Assembly (NCBI GenBank): GCA_029933395.1
Contig: JAOZOG010000007.1
Location: forward strand, 1 to 21,723
Length of the DNA stretch: 21,723 nt
Reading direction: 5' to 3'
Source: Sulfurovaceae bacterium
GTDB lineage: Bacteria; Campylobacterota; Campylobacteria; Campylobacterales; Sulfurovaceae
Under the pieces are notes generated by a model. It saw nothing but the letters and a program-made list of their open reading frames with translations. It was not told where the DNA came from and searched no databases. The translations under genes and the position numbers were made by a program. This document shows positions 5,862 to 14,261 of this stretch, piece after piece. How positions within the stretch are numbered: position 1 is the first letter of the stretch; each line of letters starts with the position of its first letter.

Positions 5862-8561
5862 ATGGGCAATGATCACGGATTAAAGCACTGGTATACAAAA
5901 GAGACAGAGGAAGTCTTAAGAGTACTCGGAACAACACCGGATGGTCTGTCTGATGCAGAGGCTGGCAATAGACTTGCGGAATATGGTCCAAATCGGCTTC
6001 CAGAACCTAAAACACGCAGTCTTTTGCTGCGTTTTTTGTATCAGTTTCACAATATACTTATTTATGTACTGATTGCTGCCGCTATTGTCACTGCTATACT
6101 TGGGCACTGGGTAGATACAAGTATCATATTCGGTGTGGTTCTTCTCAATGCAATGATAGGATTTATTCAGGAGGGGAAAGCGGAAAATGCCCTGAAAGCC
6201 ATACGCCAAATGCTTTCATCCAGTGCCATAGCAATGCGAAATGGCCGTCAGGTGACAATCCCGGCAGAAGCGTTGGTACCTGGAGATATCGTTTCTCTTC
6301 AGTCGGGCGATAAAGTACCGGCGGATCTGCGACTTCTGCAGGTCAAGGGACTGCAGATCCAGGAATCGGTATTGACCGGAGAGTCCCTGGCGGTTGAAAA
6401 ACATACTGATCCTGTTGCAGGCAAAAGTGTTGTTGGGGACAGAAACTGTATGGCCTATTCAGGTACATTTGTCACCCATGGGCAGGGCAGTGGAGTGGTA
6501 GTTGAAACCGGTGCAGAAACCGAAATCGGCCGTATCAGTGAACTGGTATCCGAAGTAGAGACAGTAACCACTCCTCTGCTGCGTCAAATGGCACAATTTG
6601 GCCAATGGTTGACATTAGCCATTTTGGCTGCAGCAGTGATCACCTTTGTTTTTGGATTCTTGATACGGGATTATGGCGCTGCAGAGATGTTCCTTGCAGC
6701 AGTCAGTCTGGCCGTTGCAGCCATTCCCGAAGGATTGCCGGCAATTATGACTATTACTCTGGCGATAGGTGTGCGGCGTATGGCCCGTCGCAATGCTATT
6801 ATTCGCAAACTGCCGGCAGTTGAAACACTGGGTGCCGTTTCCGTGATCTGTTCTGACAAAACCGGAACCCTGACCCGCAATGAAATGACAGTGCGCACTA
6901 TAGCTGCCGCTAATGATATATTCGAACTGAGCGGCAGAGGGTATGATCCCCATGGTACAGTATCATCTTCCAGCAATGTAGCTCCCGACAAAAATCCGAT
7001 TCTCCAGGAGATTGTACGGGCTGCACTGCTTTGCAACGATGCCTCGCTGGAGCTGAAAGAGAAGAAATGGATCGTAAATGGTGATCCCATGGAGGGGGCT
7101 CTACTTGTAGCCGGCATAAAAGCAGGATTGGATATAGAGATGGAAACCAAACAATATCCACGTACTGATCTGATCCCGTTTGAATCCGAACACCGCTATA
7201 TGGCAACACTGCATCACAGTCATAGTGGTGACGTCTTTGTTTTTGTCAAGGGAGCTCCTGAAAGAATACTGCAAATGTGTACCTTTGAAAGAACATCCAA
7301 AGGCAATCGTACAATCACTACAGAGTATTGGCTTGAACGTATTGAGGAGTTGGCACAGCAGGGGCAGCGTGTGCTGGCAATTGCATTCAAGCCGTTAGAC
7401 CGCGAACAGACTGAAATCACATTTGACGACGTGGAGAGCGATTTGGTTATGCTGGGTATGTTCGGACTTATCGATCCGCCGCGAAAAGAGGCTATAGAAG
7501 CAGTGCAGTCGTGCAGAAAAGCAGGCATACGTGTAAAAATGATCACCGGAGATCATGGTGCAACGGCATTGGCAATAGCGAAGAAGTTGAATCTGGCCAA
7601 TACAGATGATGTTCTTACGGGGGAAGAACTTGAACAAATGAGTGAAGCGGATCTGCAAGAAAAAATACTGGATGTGGATGTTTATGCCAGAGTAAATCCT
7701 GAACATAAACTGCGTTTGGTAAAAATTCTGCAGAAACATCACTTTATTACAGCAATGACAGGAGATGGTGTCAATGATGCTCCTGCCTTGAAGCGAGCGG
7801 ATGTCGGTATAGCTATGGGGCACAATGGAACAGAAGCAGCCAAAGAAGCAGCGGAGATGGTTTTGGCAGATGATAATTTTGCCTCCATTGTCTATGCAGT
7901 CGAAGAGGGCCGTACTGTTTATGACAATCTCAAAAAAGCCATTCTCTTCATCCTGCCGACCAATGGCGGAGAGGCATTGGTCATCCTCGCTGCAATTGTG
8001 TTGGGCTTTCATCAGATGCCGTTAACGCCAGTGCAGATACTTTGGGTCAATATGGTCACGGCAGTAACATTGGCACTCTCTCTTTCATTCGAACCGCCGG
8101 AAAAAAATGTAATGTATCGTCCTCCGAGAAATGCCGGCAAACAAATATTGACACCCTATCTGGTAATGCGTATACTCTACGTATCACTGATCCTGATGGG
8201 CGGAACATTTGGACTGTTCCTTTGGGAAATGGATAGAGGTGTCAGTATAGAGCATGCACGGACTGTCGCCGTCAATACATTGATTATGTTTGAGATTTTT
8301 TACCTTTTTAACTCCCGATATATCACAGATTCTGTACTGAGTCGGGAGGGAATTACGGGCAATCGATATGTATTGATCGCCATTGGAATTCTTATCATTT
8401 TTCAGCTTGGTTTCACTTATCTTCCGCCGATGCAATCACTCTTTGGCACTGTATCGATCGACTTTATCATATGGCTGCGTATTGTTATGGTTGCCTCATC
8501 CGTATTCTTTCTCGTTGAATTGGAAAAGTTTTTTGTACGATATAGAAGAGGAGAAAAATAA
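5862..8561 (+). CDS. P2A-type cation-transporting ATPase (Ca2+-type or related)
   Basis: An 899-residue P-type ATPase that should pump a cation across the inner membrane using ATP. The order is normal: N-terminal cation ATPase domain, actuator domain with TGES (172-175), M4 with IPEGLPA (288-294), phosphorylation site DKTGT (Asp332), nucleotide domain with KGAPE (463-467), MITGD (560-564), hinge TGDGVND (633-639) and six C-terminal membrane segments. M5 keeps NGGE (701-704). In M6 the usual N-x2-T-D-G of SERCA-like pumps reads N730-M-V-T733-A734-V, so a key acidic ligand is replaced by Ala. This resembles the CtpF-like branch of bacterial P2 ATPases as I recall it. Substrate specificity is therefore uncertain. 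It stands alone, with its own AT-rich upstream region after the hypF remnant. Confidence 0.9.
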   Translation: MGNDHGLKHWYTKETEEVLRVLGTTPDGLSDAEAGNRLAEYGPNRLPEPKTRSLLLRFLYQFHNILIYVLIAAAIVTAILGHWVDTSIIFGVVLLNAMIGFIQEGKAENALKAIRQMLSSSAIAMRNGRQVTIPAEALVPGDIVSLQSGDKVPADLRLLQVKGLQIQESVLTGESLAVEKHTDPVAGKSVVGDRNCMAYSGTFVTHGQGSGVVVETGAETEIGRISELVSEVETVTTPLLRQMAQFGQWLTLAILAAAVITFVFGFLIRDYGAAEMFLAAVSLAVAAIPEGLPAIMTITLAIGVRRMARRNAIIRKLPAVETLGAVSVICSDKTGTLTRNEMTVRTIAAANDIFELSGRGYDPHGTVSSSSNVAPDKNPILQEIVRAALLCNDASLELKEKKWIVNGDPMEGALLVAGIKAGLDIEMETKQYPRTDLIPFESEHRYMATLHHSHSGDVFVFVKGAPERILQMCTFERTSKGNRTITTEYWLERIEELAQQGQRVLAIAFKPLDREQTEITFDDVESDLVMLGMFGLIDPPRKEAIEAVQSCRKAGIRVKMITGDHGATALAIAKKLNLANTDDVLTGEELEQMSEADLQEKILDVDVYARVNPEHKLRLVKILQKHHFITAMTGDGVNDAPALKRADVGIAMGHNGTEAAKEAAEMVLADDNFASIVYAVEEGRTVYDNLKKAILFILPTNGGEALVILAAIVLGFHQMPLTPVQILWVNMVTAVTLALSLSFEPPEKNVMYRPPRNAGKQILTPYLVMRILYVSLILMGGTFGLFLWEMDRGVSIEHARTVAVNTLIMFEIFYLFNSRYITDSVLSREGITGNRYVLIAIGILIIFQLGFTYLPPMQSLFGTVSIDFIIWLRIVMVASSVFFLVELEKFFVRYRRGEK

Positions 8562-8680
8562 CTATCACAATCCAGAGGCTTCGGGCCAGAATCGGGACAA
8601 AAGAGGGGTTGCTGTCAGTAATTTGTACATTTAAACCTAAGCTCCTGAATTATCCGAAAAATGTTTCTGCCGACTGACTC

Positions 8681-8706
8681 TTGTAATCCAAAATTAGTGA
8701 TATAAT
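8681..8706 (+). promoter_or_regulatory. Promoter of aroE
   Basis: TTGTAA (8681-8686), a 14-base gap and a perfect TATAAT (8701-8706). The -10 overlaps an in-frame ATG at 8705-8707, so that ATG should not be in the transcript. This helps decide the aroE start. Confidence 0.45.
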
Positions 8707-8737
8707 GACGGAAAAATTATCCATTATGGAGTCTATT

Positions 8738-9535
8738 GTGTCTAAACAGCTCTTCGCAATCTTCGGCAACCCTGTCAGTCATTCCAAATCTCCATTGATG
8801 CACAATCTGGCTTTCAGTGGCTTGAAATACAATGCCTGCTATGGTCGCTATCTTCTCAAAGAGGGAGAAAAACTCAGAGAAACTTTTTTTGCTCTGGGAC
8901 TCAAAGGAATCAATATCACTGTCCCTCACAAGGAATATGCTTATCAAGCCTGCGACCACCTCGACCCTTTCGCCAAAAAGGTCGGGGCTGTCAATACGAT
9001 TGTCAAGAAAGAGGGGAAGCTCTATGGATACAATACCGATGCTCCCGGATTCCTCAAAGCGATCTCTGAATTCAAGGAGGTTCTAACCGTACTTTTCCTG
9101 GGAGCGGGCGGTACAGCACGATCGACGAGCGCCATCCTGCGTGACGAGGGATACCGGGTCACGATCCTCAACCGCAGCGAAGGGCGACTGGAGAGTTTCG
9201 CGAAGGAGGGATTTGAAACAGCCACCTTTGAGGGCTTCAAGGCAAAACCTTTCGATCTCGTCATCAATATGACCTCTGCAGGACTCGAAGACGACTCTCT
9301 TCCTGCACCGAAGAATATACTTGAAATTGTCCTCCCTGAAGCCAAAGCCTGTGTCGATGTGATCTATGGCAAAGAGACCCCCTTTCTCAAATTGGCCAAA
9401 TCCTACGGCAAGCCCACCAAAGACGGCAGTGATATGCTGCTCTATCAGGGGATTATTGCCTTCGAGTACTTTACCGATCATCGGTACACATTCGATGAGA
9501 TCAAAGGCTTTATGCGGCAGGCATTCACGCTGTAA
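8738..9535 (+). CDS. aroE: Shikimate dehydrogenase (NADP+)
   Basis: AroE reduces 3-dehydroshikimate to shikimate with NADPH in the chorismate pathway (cytoplasm). The 265-residue protein shows the substrate-binding SHSKSP (14-19), NITVPHK with catalytic Lys65, Asn86 and Asp101 (AVNTI and YNTDAPGF), the nucleotide loop GAGGTA (122-127), NADP-type NRS (145-147) and the C-terminal DGSDMLLYQG. I place the start at GTG 8738. GGAG at 8728-8731 is six bases upstream, and the protein then begins SKQLFAIFGNP as expected. The in-frame ATG at 8705 overlaps the -10 box, and the ATG at 8726 has no ribosome binding site. The DAHP synthase gene of the same pathway lies about 5 kb away on the other strand. 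Confidence 0.93.
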   Translation: MSKQLFAIFGNPVSHSKSPLMHNLAFSGLKYNACYGRYLLKEGEKLRETFFALGLKGINITVPHKEYAYQACDHLDPFAKKVGAVNTIVKKEGKLYGYNTDAPGFLKAISEFKEVLTVLFLGAGGTARSTSAILRDEGYRVTILNRSEGRLESFAKEGFETATFEGFKAKPFDLVINMTSAGLEDDSLPAPKNILEIVLPEAKACVDVIYGKETPFLKLAKSYGKPTKDGSDMLLYQGIIAFEYFTDHRYTFDEIKGFMRQAFTL

Positions 9536-9558
9536 GCAAAATCAGCTATTTGGCATTA

Positions 9559-9567
9559 TGGTATAAT
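9559..9567 (+). promoter_or_regulatory. Extended -10 promoter of the Uma2-family gene
   Basis: TGGTATAAT is a perfect extended -10 (TGnTATAAT), 29 bases before the start codon. AAGGAGGG at 9586-9593 follows as a strong ribosome binding site. No -35 is evident, as expected for extended -10 promoters. Confidence 0.5.
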
Positions 9568-9596
9568 CATTATCAGTTATTTATGAAGGAGGGCGA

Positions 9597-10130
9597 ATGG
9601 GAGCCATAGCTTATGAAGAATATTATACAGCAAGTGACTATCGACAATGGGAGGGTGATTGGGAATTGATTCATGGTAGCGCCTATGCAATGGCACCCTC
9701 GCCAATGGTGACACATCAAATGGTAAGTGCAAACATCATACATGAGCTTAAAACAAAGTTGCAAAACTGCTCCAATTGTATCGTGATGGGTGAAATAGAC
9801 TGGGAGGTTTCCAGCGATACAGTGGTCAAACCGGATGCCCTGGTCATCTGTAAAAAGATCGAAGAAAAGATCAATAAAACACCTGAAATCATCTTCGAAG
9901 TGATCTCCCCCTCTACCGCCAAGCGAGACGAAGTCCTGAAATTTGATATCTACGAAAAAGAGGGTGTCAAATACTATATCCTGGTCTATCCCCAAAACAG
10001 AATCGCAAAAGTCTATGCACTCAACCAGGAAGGCAGACTGATCAAGCAGGGTGACTTTGAGAGTGAACGATTCGCATTCGAAATCGATCAGTGCAGAGCA
10101 GATTTTGATTTCGGGACGATCTGGAGATAA
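9597..10130 (+). CDS. Uma2-family (DUF820) putative PD-(D/E)XK endonuclease
   Basis: A 177-residue protein of the Uma2/DUF820 family, which has a restriction-endonuclease-like fold; its cellular role is not settled. Visible family marks are the N-terminal YRQWEGDWELIHGSAYAMAPSP (written here as residues 15-36 in part), THQMVSANI (39-47), KPDALVI with Asp80, and IIFEVISPSTAKRD with Glu101. These match the family's D...E-V-x-S-P-S-T core. The length is typical (about 180-200). The start is fixed by AAGGAGGG at 9586-9593. It has its own promoter-like sequence upstream and a weak terminator-like hairpin behind it. Copies of this family are often scattered singly in genomes; nothing nearby points to a partner. 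Confidence 0.8.
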   Translation: MGAIAYEEYYTASDYRQWEGDWELIHGSAYAMAPSPMVTHQMVSANIIHELKTKLQNCSNCIVMGEIDWEVSSDTVVKPDALVICKKIEEKINKTPEIIFEVISPSTAKRDEVLKFDIYEKEGVKYYILVYPQNRIAKVYALNQEGRLIKQGDFESERFAFEIDQCRADFDFGTIWR

Positions 10131-10154
10131 AAATCCGGAGCAGGATATTGGCCT

Positions 10155-10186
10155 TTCTCTCCTGCCTCGACAAAAGAGAGAATTTT
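10155..10186 (+). terminator. Possible rho-independent terminator after the Uma2-family gene
   Basis: TTCTCTC (10155-10161) pairs perfectly with GAGAGAA (10176-10182), leaving a 14-base loop, and is followed by TTTT. The stem is short and the loop large, and the end overlaps the next promoter, so the call is weak. Confidence 0.25.
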
Positions 10187-10193
10187 GTATAAT
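10167..10193 (+). promoter_or_regulatory. Promoter of the RelA/SpoT-domain / two-component operon
   Basis: TCGACA (10167-10172, five of six consensus bases), a 15-base spacer and a perfect TATAAT (10188-10193). The start codon is 27 bases beyond the -10, giving a short leader with only a weak ribosome binding site (CGGA). Confidence 0.4.
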
Positions 10194-10219
10194 GCCAAAA
10201 TCCAATTAATCGGACAGCC

Positions 10220-12328
10220 ATGCACTCCTATATCAAAATACACCACTTCGAACCCTCCGTCACCTATCAATCTATCGAAAAACTCACCCCCTTCATCGAG
10301 CAGACAATGGAGGAGCAGAAGGTCCTGCAAAAACTCGGCAAAGCCGGTGCAGAACATCTTCGCCACAACCTCCTTCGCTGCCTGGAGGTCTATTATCGCC
10401 TTGTGGGTATCGATGAAGAGGTTCTCTCATCTGGCGGCAGACTCAGGCCCAACGGCATTCTTCCCCGCTATACCGAAAGCCTCATAGAGTATTTTCAGAA
10501 ACTCGACTACGCCATACCCGCCAGCGAAGAGATTGCAGTCCTGAAGTACTCCGGTGTCAATACGATCAAGATCCGCTACAAATATACCGACAGCGTCATC
10601 AAAAAATTGGTAAAGCTGGGTATTCGTAATCCCGAAACGCTTGAAGAACCGATGAAAGTCTTTCTCAAGAGCGGTGCGCTGCATGATCTGATCGGCATAC
10701 TCTTCATCTGCTCCTACCCCTACGAAAAAGAGTGGACTACCCGTACACTTTATAACTTTTTTGAGTATGACCATCGGACGGATGACCATCTGCTCTATGG
10801 ATTCTATACTGTCAAAAAGGAGAGCGGCTACCGGGCACTGCATTGTGATCACACGATCTTCAACCCCCGCTTTGACTCCTCTGTCCCCAATGACAGTGAT
10901 CATCCCGATATCGACACCGAAGCCTTTTTTGCTTGCTTCGACCCAAATGACAGTCCCACGGAGATCCTGAGCAAATTCAAGAATTATTTCAATGTCGAAA
11001 TACAGATCCACACGACCTTTGAAAACCTCTGGGCCTCGATGGAACATACCAGCAGCTACAATATCCAGGCCAAAGGAGCGGGACGCAGTGCCAAGATCAC
11101 CGTGCAGTGGAAGCTGCTCTCCGATGCGATGGAAAATCTCGAAAAGCAGTTCGAACGGCTTCAGGTCGAAACAGAGCAGGCGCGCTTCGAAGTCCTGCAC
11201 CACAGTGGTTATGTACCCGTCAAAGAATTCCTCAAAAAGATCGGATCTGATGCACATCCTGCCTATGAAGTCTCGCGCAAAAAGGTGGAGGAGCTCGAAA
11301 ACCTCCTCACCAGCCACGAGATTTCCCGTCAGGAGTATGTCCAGCAGCTTCAACAGGAGATTGACTATATCGACGCCTTCCGTGAGAGGCAGAGCGATCC
11401 GGCAGTGCAGATGATATTCAAGATCCACAGCGCATTCATCTATTACGGACTGGCGAATCAGGGTGAGTACTTCAATGATTACGACATTCGCCAGTTTGTC
11501 AAAAAATCCATGAAACGCTACAGCGAAATCAGCACCTTCCTTTCGTCTCACCCACAGATCTATATGGGAAGCGCACTCAATATCATCGCAATCTTTCGCT
11601 ATCTCTACCTGGCACACAAATATGGAATGGGACTGGTCAATCCACCCGCAGAGATCTTCACAGACACTGATACTCCTGCGGCAATCTATACCGATACACT
11701 TCTCTTCTTCAAAAGGGGAATCGACCTGCTGAATGAACTCGGAGAATACGATCTGAGACAACTTGCCAGGGATCGTGCTGCTTCCGTCAAAATCATCAAC
11801 CATTACGATATTCTCGCCAGAGAGTGGGAGCTTTTCAATACAGAGGACAACTCCGAAAAGTGCGAATTAGTCGCCCATGCCATTGCGCGGTTCAGAGGAA
11901 AATACATCACGCCGGTACTGCTCGAACACTTCAATCAACTGCTCGAATCGAACGAAATCAAAAATATCGGATTTGTAGTCAAATTCTATACAACACTCGT
12001 CTGGCACGGCCTTCTTCGACCGATCAGTGCCCTCAGGCAGATTATCAAGTATTCCGCCTATGACAGAATCAAGGCAAACGATCTCTTCTACTATGAGCTC
12101 TCTGCCTATCGGTTTCTTCTTATCGAACAGCCTCACGATGACCCTGTCAGGATTGAGCACCTCAGGGAATACTATAGAAAAAACATGATTCAGCTCCTCT
12201 TTCGCATCCGAAAAAATGAGTCAGCCTACAAGTTTCATAAAGCACGACTCTACTTCGAGAAACTGACACAAAGCACTTTCAAGCTCGACCACTTCAGCGA
12301 TACCATCCAAAAAGGAGGTGAATTATGA
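10220..12328 (+). CDS. RelA/SpoT-domain protein, putative (p)ppGpp synthetase-like
   Basis: A 702-residue protein with a RelA/SpoT nucleotidyltransferase-like domain at about 110-300. Marks of the domain are R119-x-K121 in KIRYKYTDSVIKKL, HDLIGI with Asp156, ESGYRALH (201-208) and VEIQIHT with Glu260, then WASMEHTSSY. Asp156 and Glu260 match the Mg-binding acidic pair of (p)ppGpp synthetases. The Arg usual after DLIGI is Leu161, and EIQIRT reads EIQIHT, so activity is uncertain. There is no HD hydrolase domain, TGS or ACT domain, so this is not a standard long Rel/SpoT. Residues 300-390 are a charged, coiled-coil-like helix; about 390-702 is helical and unrecognised. No signal or membrane segment. 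Its stop overlaps the response-regulator start (ATGA), tying it to the two-component system. Confidence 0.75.
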   Translation: MHSYIKIHHFEPSVTYQSIEKLTPFIEQTMEEQKVLQKLGKAGAEHLRHNLLRCLEVYYRLVGIDEEVLSSGGRLRPNGILPRYTESLIEYFQKLDYAIPASEEIAVLKYSGVNTIKIRYKYTDSVIKKLVKLGIRNPETLEEPMKVFLKSGALHDLIGILFICSYPYEKEWTTRTLYNFFEYDHRTDDHLLYGFYTVKKESGYRALHCDHTIFNPRFDSSVPNDSDHPDIDTEAFFACFDPNDSPTEILSKFKNYFNVEIQIHTTFENLWASMEHTSSYNIQAKGAGRSAKITVQWKLLSDAMENLEKQFERLQVETEQARFEVLHHSGYVPVKEFLKKIGSDAHPAYEVSRKKVEELENLLTSHEISRQEYVQQLQQEIDYIDAFRERQSDPAVQMIFKIHSAFIYYGLANQGEYFNDYDIRQFVKKSMKRYSEISTFLSSHPQIYMGSALNIIAIFRYLYLAHKYGMGLVNPPAEIFTDTDTPAAIYTDTLLFFKRGIDLLNELGEYDLRQLARDRAASVKIINHYDILAREWELFNTEDNSEKCELVAHAIARFRGKYITPVLLEHFNQLLESNEIKNIGFVVKFYTTLVWHGLLRPISALRQIIKYSAYDRIKANDLFYYELSAYRFLLIEQPHDDPVRIEHLREYYRKNMIQLLFRIRKNESAYKFHKARLYFEKLTQSTFKLDHFSDTIQKGGEL

Positions 12329-12975
12329 TCAAAGTGTTGATGATCGAAGATGATCCGGAATTTGCCGAAATATTGACCGAGTATCTGGCGATGCACGATA
12401 TCGAAGTGACCAATTACGAAGATCCTTTTTTGGGATTGACAGCGGGGATCAACAAGTACGATCTTATCATCCTGGATCTCACCCTGCCCGGAATGGATGG
12501 ACTGGAGGTTTGCCAGGAGATCGCGAAGCGCTACCATATCCCTATCATTATCTCCTCTGCACGCAGTGATATTCAGGACAAGGTGACAGGGCTTGAACTG
12601 GGCGCAGATGATTACCTCCCCAAACCCTACGACCCCAAAGAGCTGCTCGCCCGTATCCATTCACTGCTGCGGCGCTACCGGGAAAATGGCGAAACAAAAG
12701 AGGAGCCCAAAGATCTGGAGATCGTCCACGAGATGATCTTCCATCACGGCAAAGCACTTTCACTCACACCTGCCGAGTTCGATATCCTCAAACAACTGAT
12801 CCAGCAAAGAGGCAAGGCCCTTTCACGCGAACAACTCATCCATGCATCACGGGCGATGAGTATCGATTCGCACCACAAAAGCCTCGATATGATCATCAGC
12901 AAACTCCGAAGCAAACTGGGTGATCCGGACCTCATCCAGAGCGTGCGCGGCGTAGGGTACAAACTCAAGTCATGA
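12325..12975 (+). CDS. OmpR/PhoB-type response regulator (ArsR-like)
   Basis: A 216-residue response regulator. The receiver domain spans about 1-120, with the acidic pair Asp9-Asp10, the phospho-acceptor Asp51 (ILDLTLPGMDG), the switch Ser78 and Lys100 (YLPKPY). A winged-helix DNA-binding domain spans about 125-216, with LTPAEFDILKQL and a C-terminal SVRGVGYKLKS, typical of OmpR/PhoB proteins. It should be phosphorylated by the kinase encoded just downstream and bind promoter DNA. AAAGGAGG at 12310-12317 gives a strong ribosome binding site inside the preceding gene, and ATGA overlaps join it to both neighbours. The pair resembles the ArsRS acid-responsive system of Helicobacter; the signal here cannot be read from sequence. 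Confidence 0.93.
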   Translation: MIKVLMIEDDPEFAEILTEYLAMHDIEVTNYEDPFLGLTAGINKYDLIILDLTLPGMDGLEVCQEIAKRYHIPIIISSARSDIQDKVTGLELGADDYLPKPYDPKELLARIHSLLRRYRENGETKEEPKDLEIVHEMIFHHGKALSLTPAEFDILKQLIQQRGKALSREQLIHASRAMSIDSHHKSLDMIISKLRSKLGDPDLIQSVRGVGYKLKS

Positions 12976-14174
12976 CGATTCATTCGCTGCGAAGCAAAAT
13001 CAATCTTATTTTTTCCGTATCGCTTATCCTGTTGTCTATGATATTTGTCGCCGCACTGCAGTATCAAAAGGTCAAAACCGCTGAAGAGATCATAAAACAG
13101 GAGCGCGCAAGCAGTCATTACCTCTATCTCTACTTTCTCAAATACGGCAAAATCGACACGGCCTACCTGGAGTCACAAAACATCAAACTGGTCCCCGACA
13201 AAGAGAGGAAAGGCATCATAGAGAAGTTTGACAAAGACGACAATGGAAAGACATACTACCATGTCATAGACTATCACTACAGACGCTTTATACTGATAGA
13301 CAACGACCGGTTCAAGCTCCTGCTGGAAAATATGAATAAAAATTCCTATACGTTAGAGACGAGCCTGATATTTGCCTCCGCCCTGCTGCTTCTATCGCTC
13401 CTCTATCTATGGATAATCCGCAGCCTCAAACCACTCTCCGATCTCAAAGAGAAGATCAAAACCTTCTCCGAAGGCAACCTGGATATCGAATGCAAAAGTG
13501 ATAAAAATGACGAAATCGCCGCTGTCGCCAATGAGTTCGACCATGCAGTCAAAACCATCCGTGAATTGATCCGTTCGCGGCAGCTTTTCTTGCGTGCGAT
13601 CATGCATGAGCTCAAAACACCCATCGCCAAGGGCCGACTGGTCAGTGAAATGATCCAGGATGAAAAACAGAAGAAGCGTCTGGAGAGTATCTTCATCCGT
13701 CTCAATCTTCTCATCGATGAATTCGCCAAACTTGAGCAGCTTGCCTCCAAAAATTTCCACCTGCTGATGAAACCCTACCGGGCAGGCAAACTTATCCAAA
13801 CCGGTATCGATATGCTGATGCTCGAGAACGACAGTGAAGCAATTTCGCTAAACATAAAAGAGGATTTCACCCTGCAGGCCGATCTCGAACTCCTCCCTCT
13901 GGCAATCAAAAACCTCATCGACAACGCTATCAAATACAGCCCGGACCATCACGCCGAGATAACAGTAGAGAATAGACGCATCGTCATCAGCAATCGCGGC
14001 GAAACACTGAAGGAGCCTTTGGAGGCCTATTTTGCCCCCTTCCACCATTCACATGATGGATTGGGGCTGGGGCTCTATATTGTCAAGAGTATTCTGGATA
14101 TTCATCAGCTGAAGTTAGACTATAGTTATCTGGAGGGTCGAAACAGTTTTACTGTTGTATCAAATCCGATTTAA
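12972..14174 (+). CDS. Sensor histidine kinase (ArsS-like)
   Basis: A 400-residue membrane kinase, partner of the regulator encoded upstream. TM1 is at about 9-30 and TM2 at about 131-151, enclosing a periplasmic sensor of roughly 100 residues rich in Tyr, His and Lys. A HAMP-like linker follows (about 152-203). The H-box is IMHELKTPIAKGR with His212, the form seen in Campylobacterota ArsS proteins. The N-box is NLIDNAIKYSP (Asn314, Asn318), and the glycine-rich box is DGLGLGLYIV (362-371). It should autophosphorylate at His212 and pass phosphate to Asp51 of the regulator. The ATG overlaps the regulator stop (ATGA). The ligand is unknown; the His residues in the sensor would suit a pH role, but that is inference. 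Confidence 0.93.
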   Translation: MTIHSLRSKINLIFSVSLILLSMIFVAALQYQKVKTAEEIIKQERASSHYLYLYFLKYGKIDTAYLESQNIKLVPDKERKGIIEKFDKDDNGKTYYHVIDYHYRRFILIDNDRFKLLLENMNKNSYTLETSLIFASALLLLSLLYLWIIRSLKPLSDLKEKIKTFSEGNLDIECKSDKNDEIAAVANEFDHAVKTIRELIRSRQLFLRAIMHELKTPIAKGRLVSEMIQDEKQKKRLESIFIRLNLLIDEFAKLEQLASKNFHLLMKPYRAGKLIQTGIDMLMLENDSEAISLNIKEDFTLQADLELLPLAIKNLIDNAIKYSPDHHAEITVENRRIVISNRGETLKEPLEAYFAPFHHSHDGLGLGLYIVKSILDIHQLKLDYSYLEGRNSFTVVSNPI

Positions 14175-14201
14175 AGCAATCAGAAAGTTGGTCCCGGATA
14201 G

Positions 14202-14219
14202 CGGAAGCAAAGCCTTCCG
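14202..14219. other. Hairpin between converging genes
   Basis: CGGAAG and CTTCCG (14202-14207 and 14214-14219) form a perfect 6-bp stem with a 6-base loop between the ends of the kinase gene and the DAHP synthase gene. A second pair, GGATAGC (14196-14202) and GCTATCC (14261-14267), could form an outer stem. No T-run follows on either strand, so this is not a standard intrinsic terminator. Confidence 0.3.
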
Positions 14220-14261
14220 GTTCCGTACAGACTATATGATCGCCTAAAAAAGAAGTGCCGG

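Noticed and set aside
8705..8737. Earlier ATG starts for aroE at 8705 and 8726
   Set aside because: The first overlaps the TATAAT box and would not be transcribed; the second lacks a ribosome binding site. GTG 8738 has GGAG at the right distance.
10140..10165. GCAGGA/TCCTGC hairpin as a terminator for the Uma2-family gene
   Set aside because: The loop is 14 bases and no T-run follows; the TTCTCTC/GAGAGAA hairpin just beyond is a better candidate.
10427..11803. A 458-codon minus-strand open frame across the RelA/SpoT-domain gene
   Set aside because: It mirrors the codon pattern of the plus-strand gene, which has clear domain motifs and coupled neighbours. The antisense product shows no known motif.
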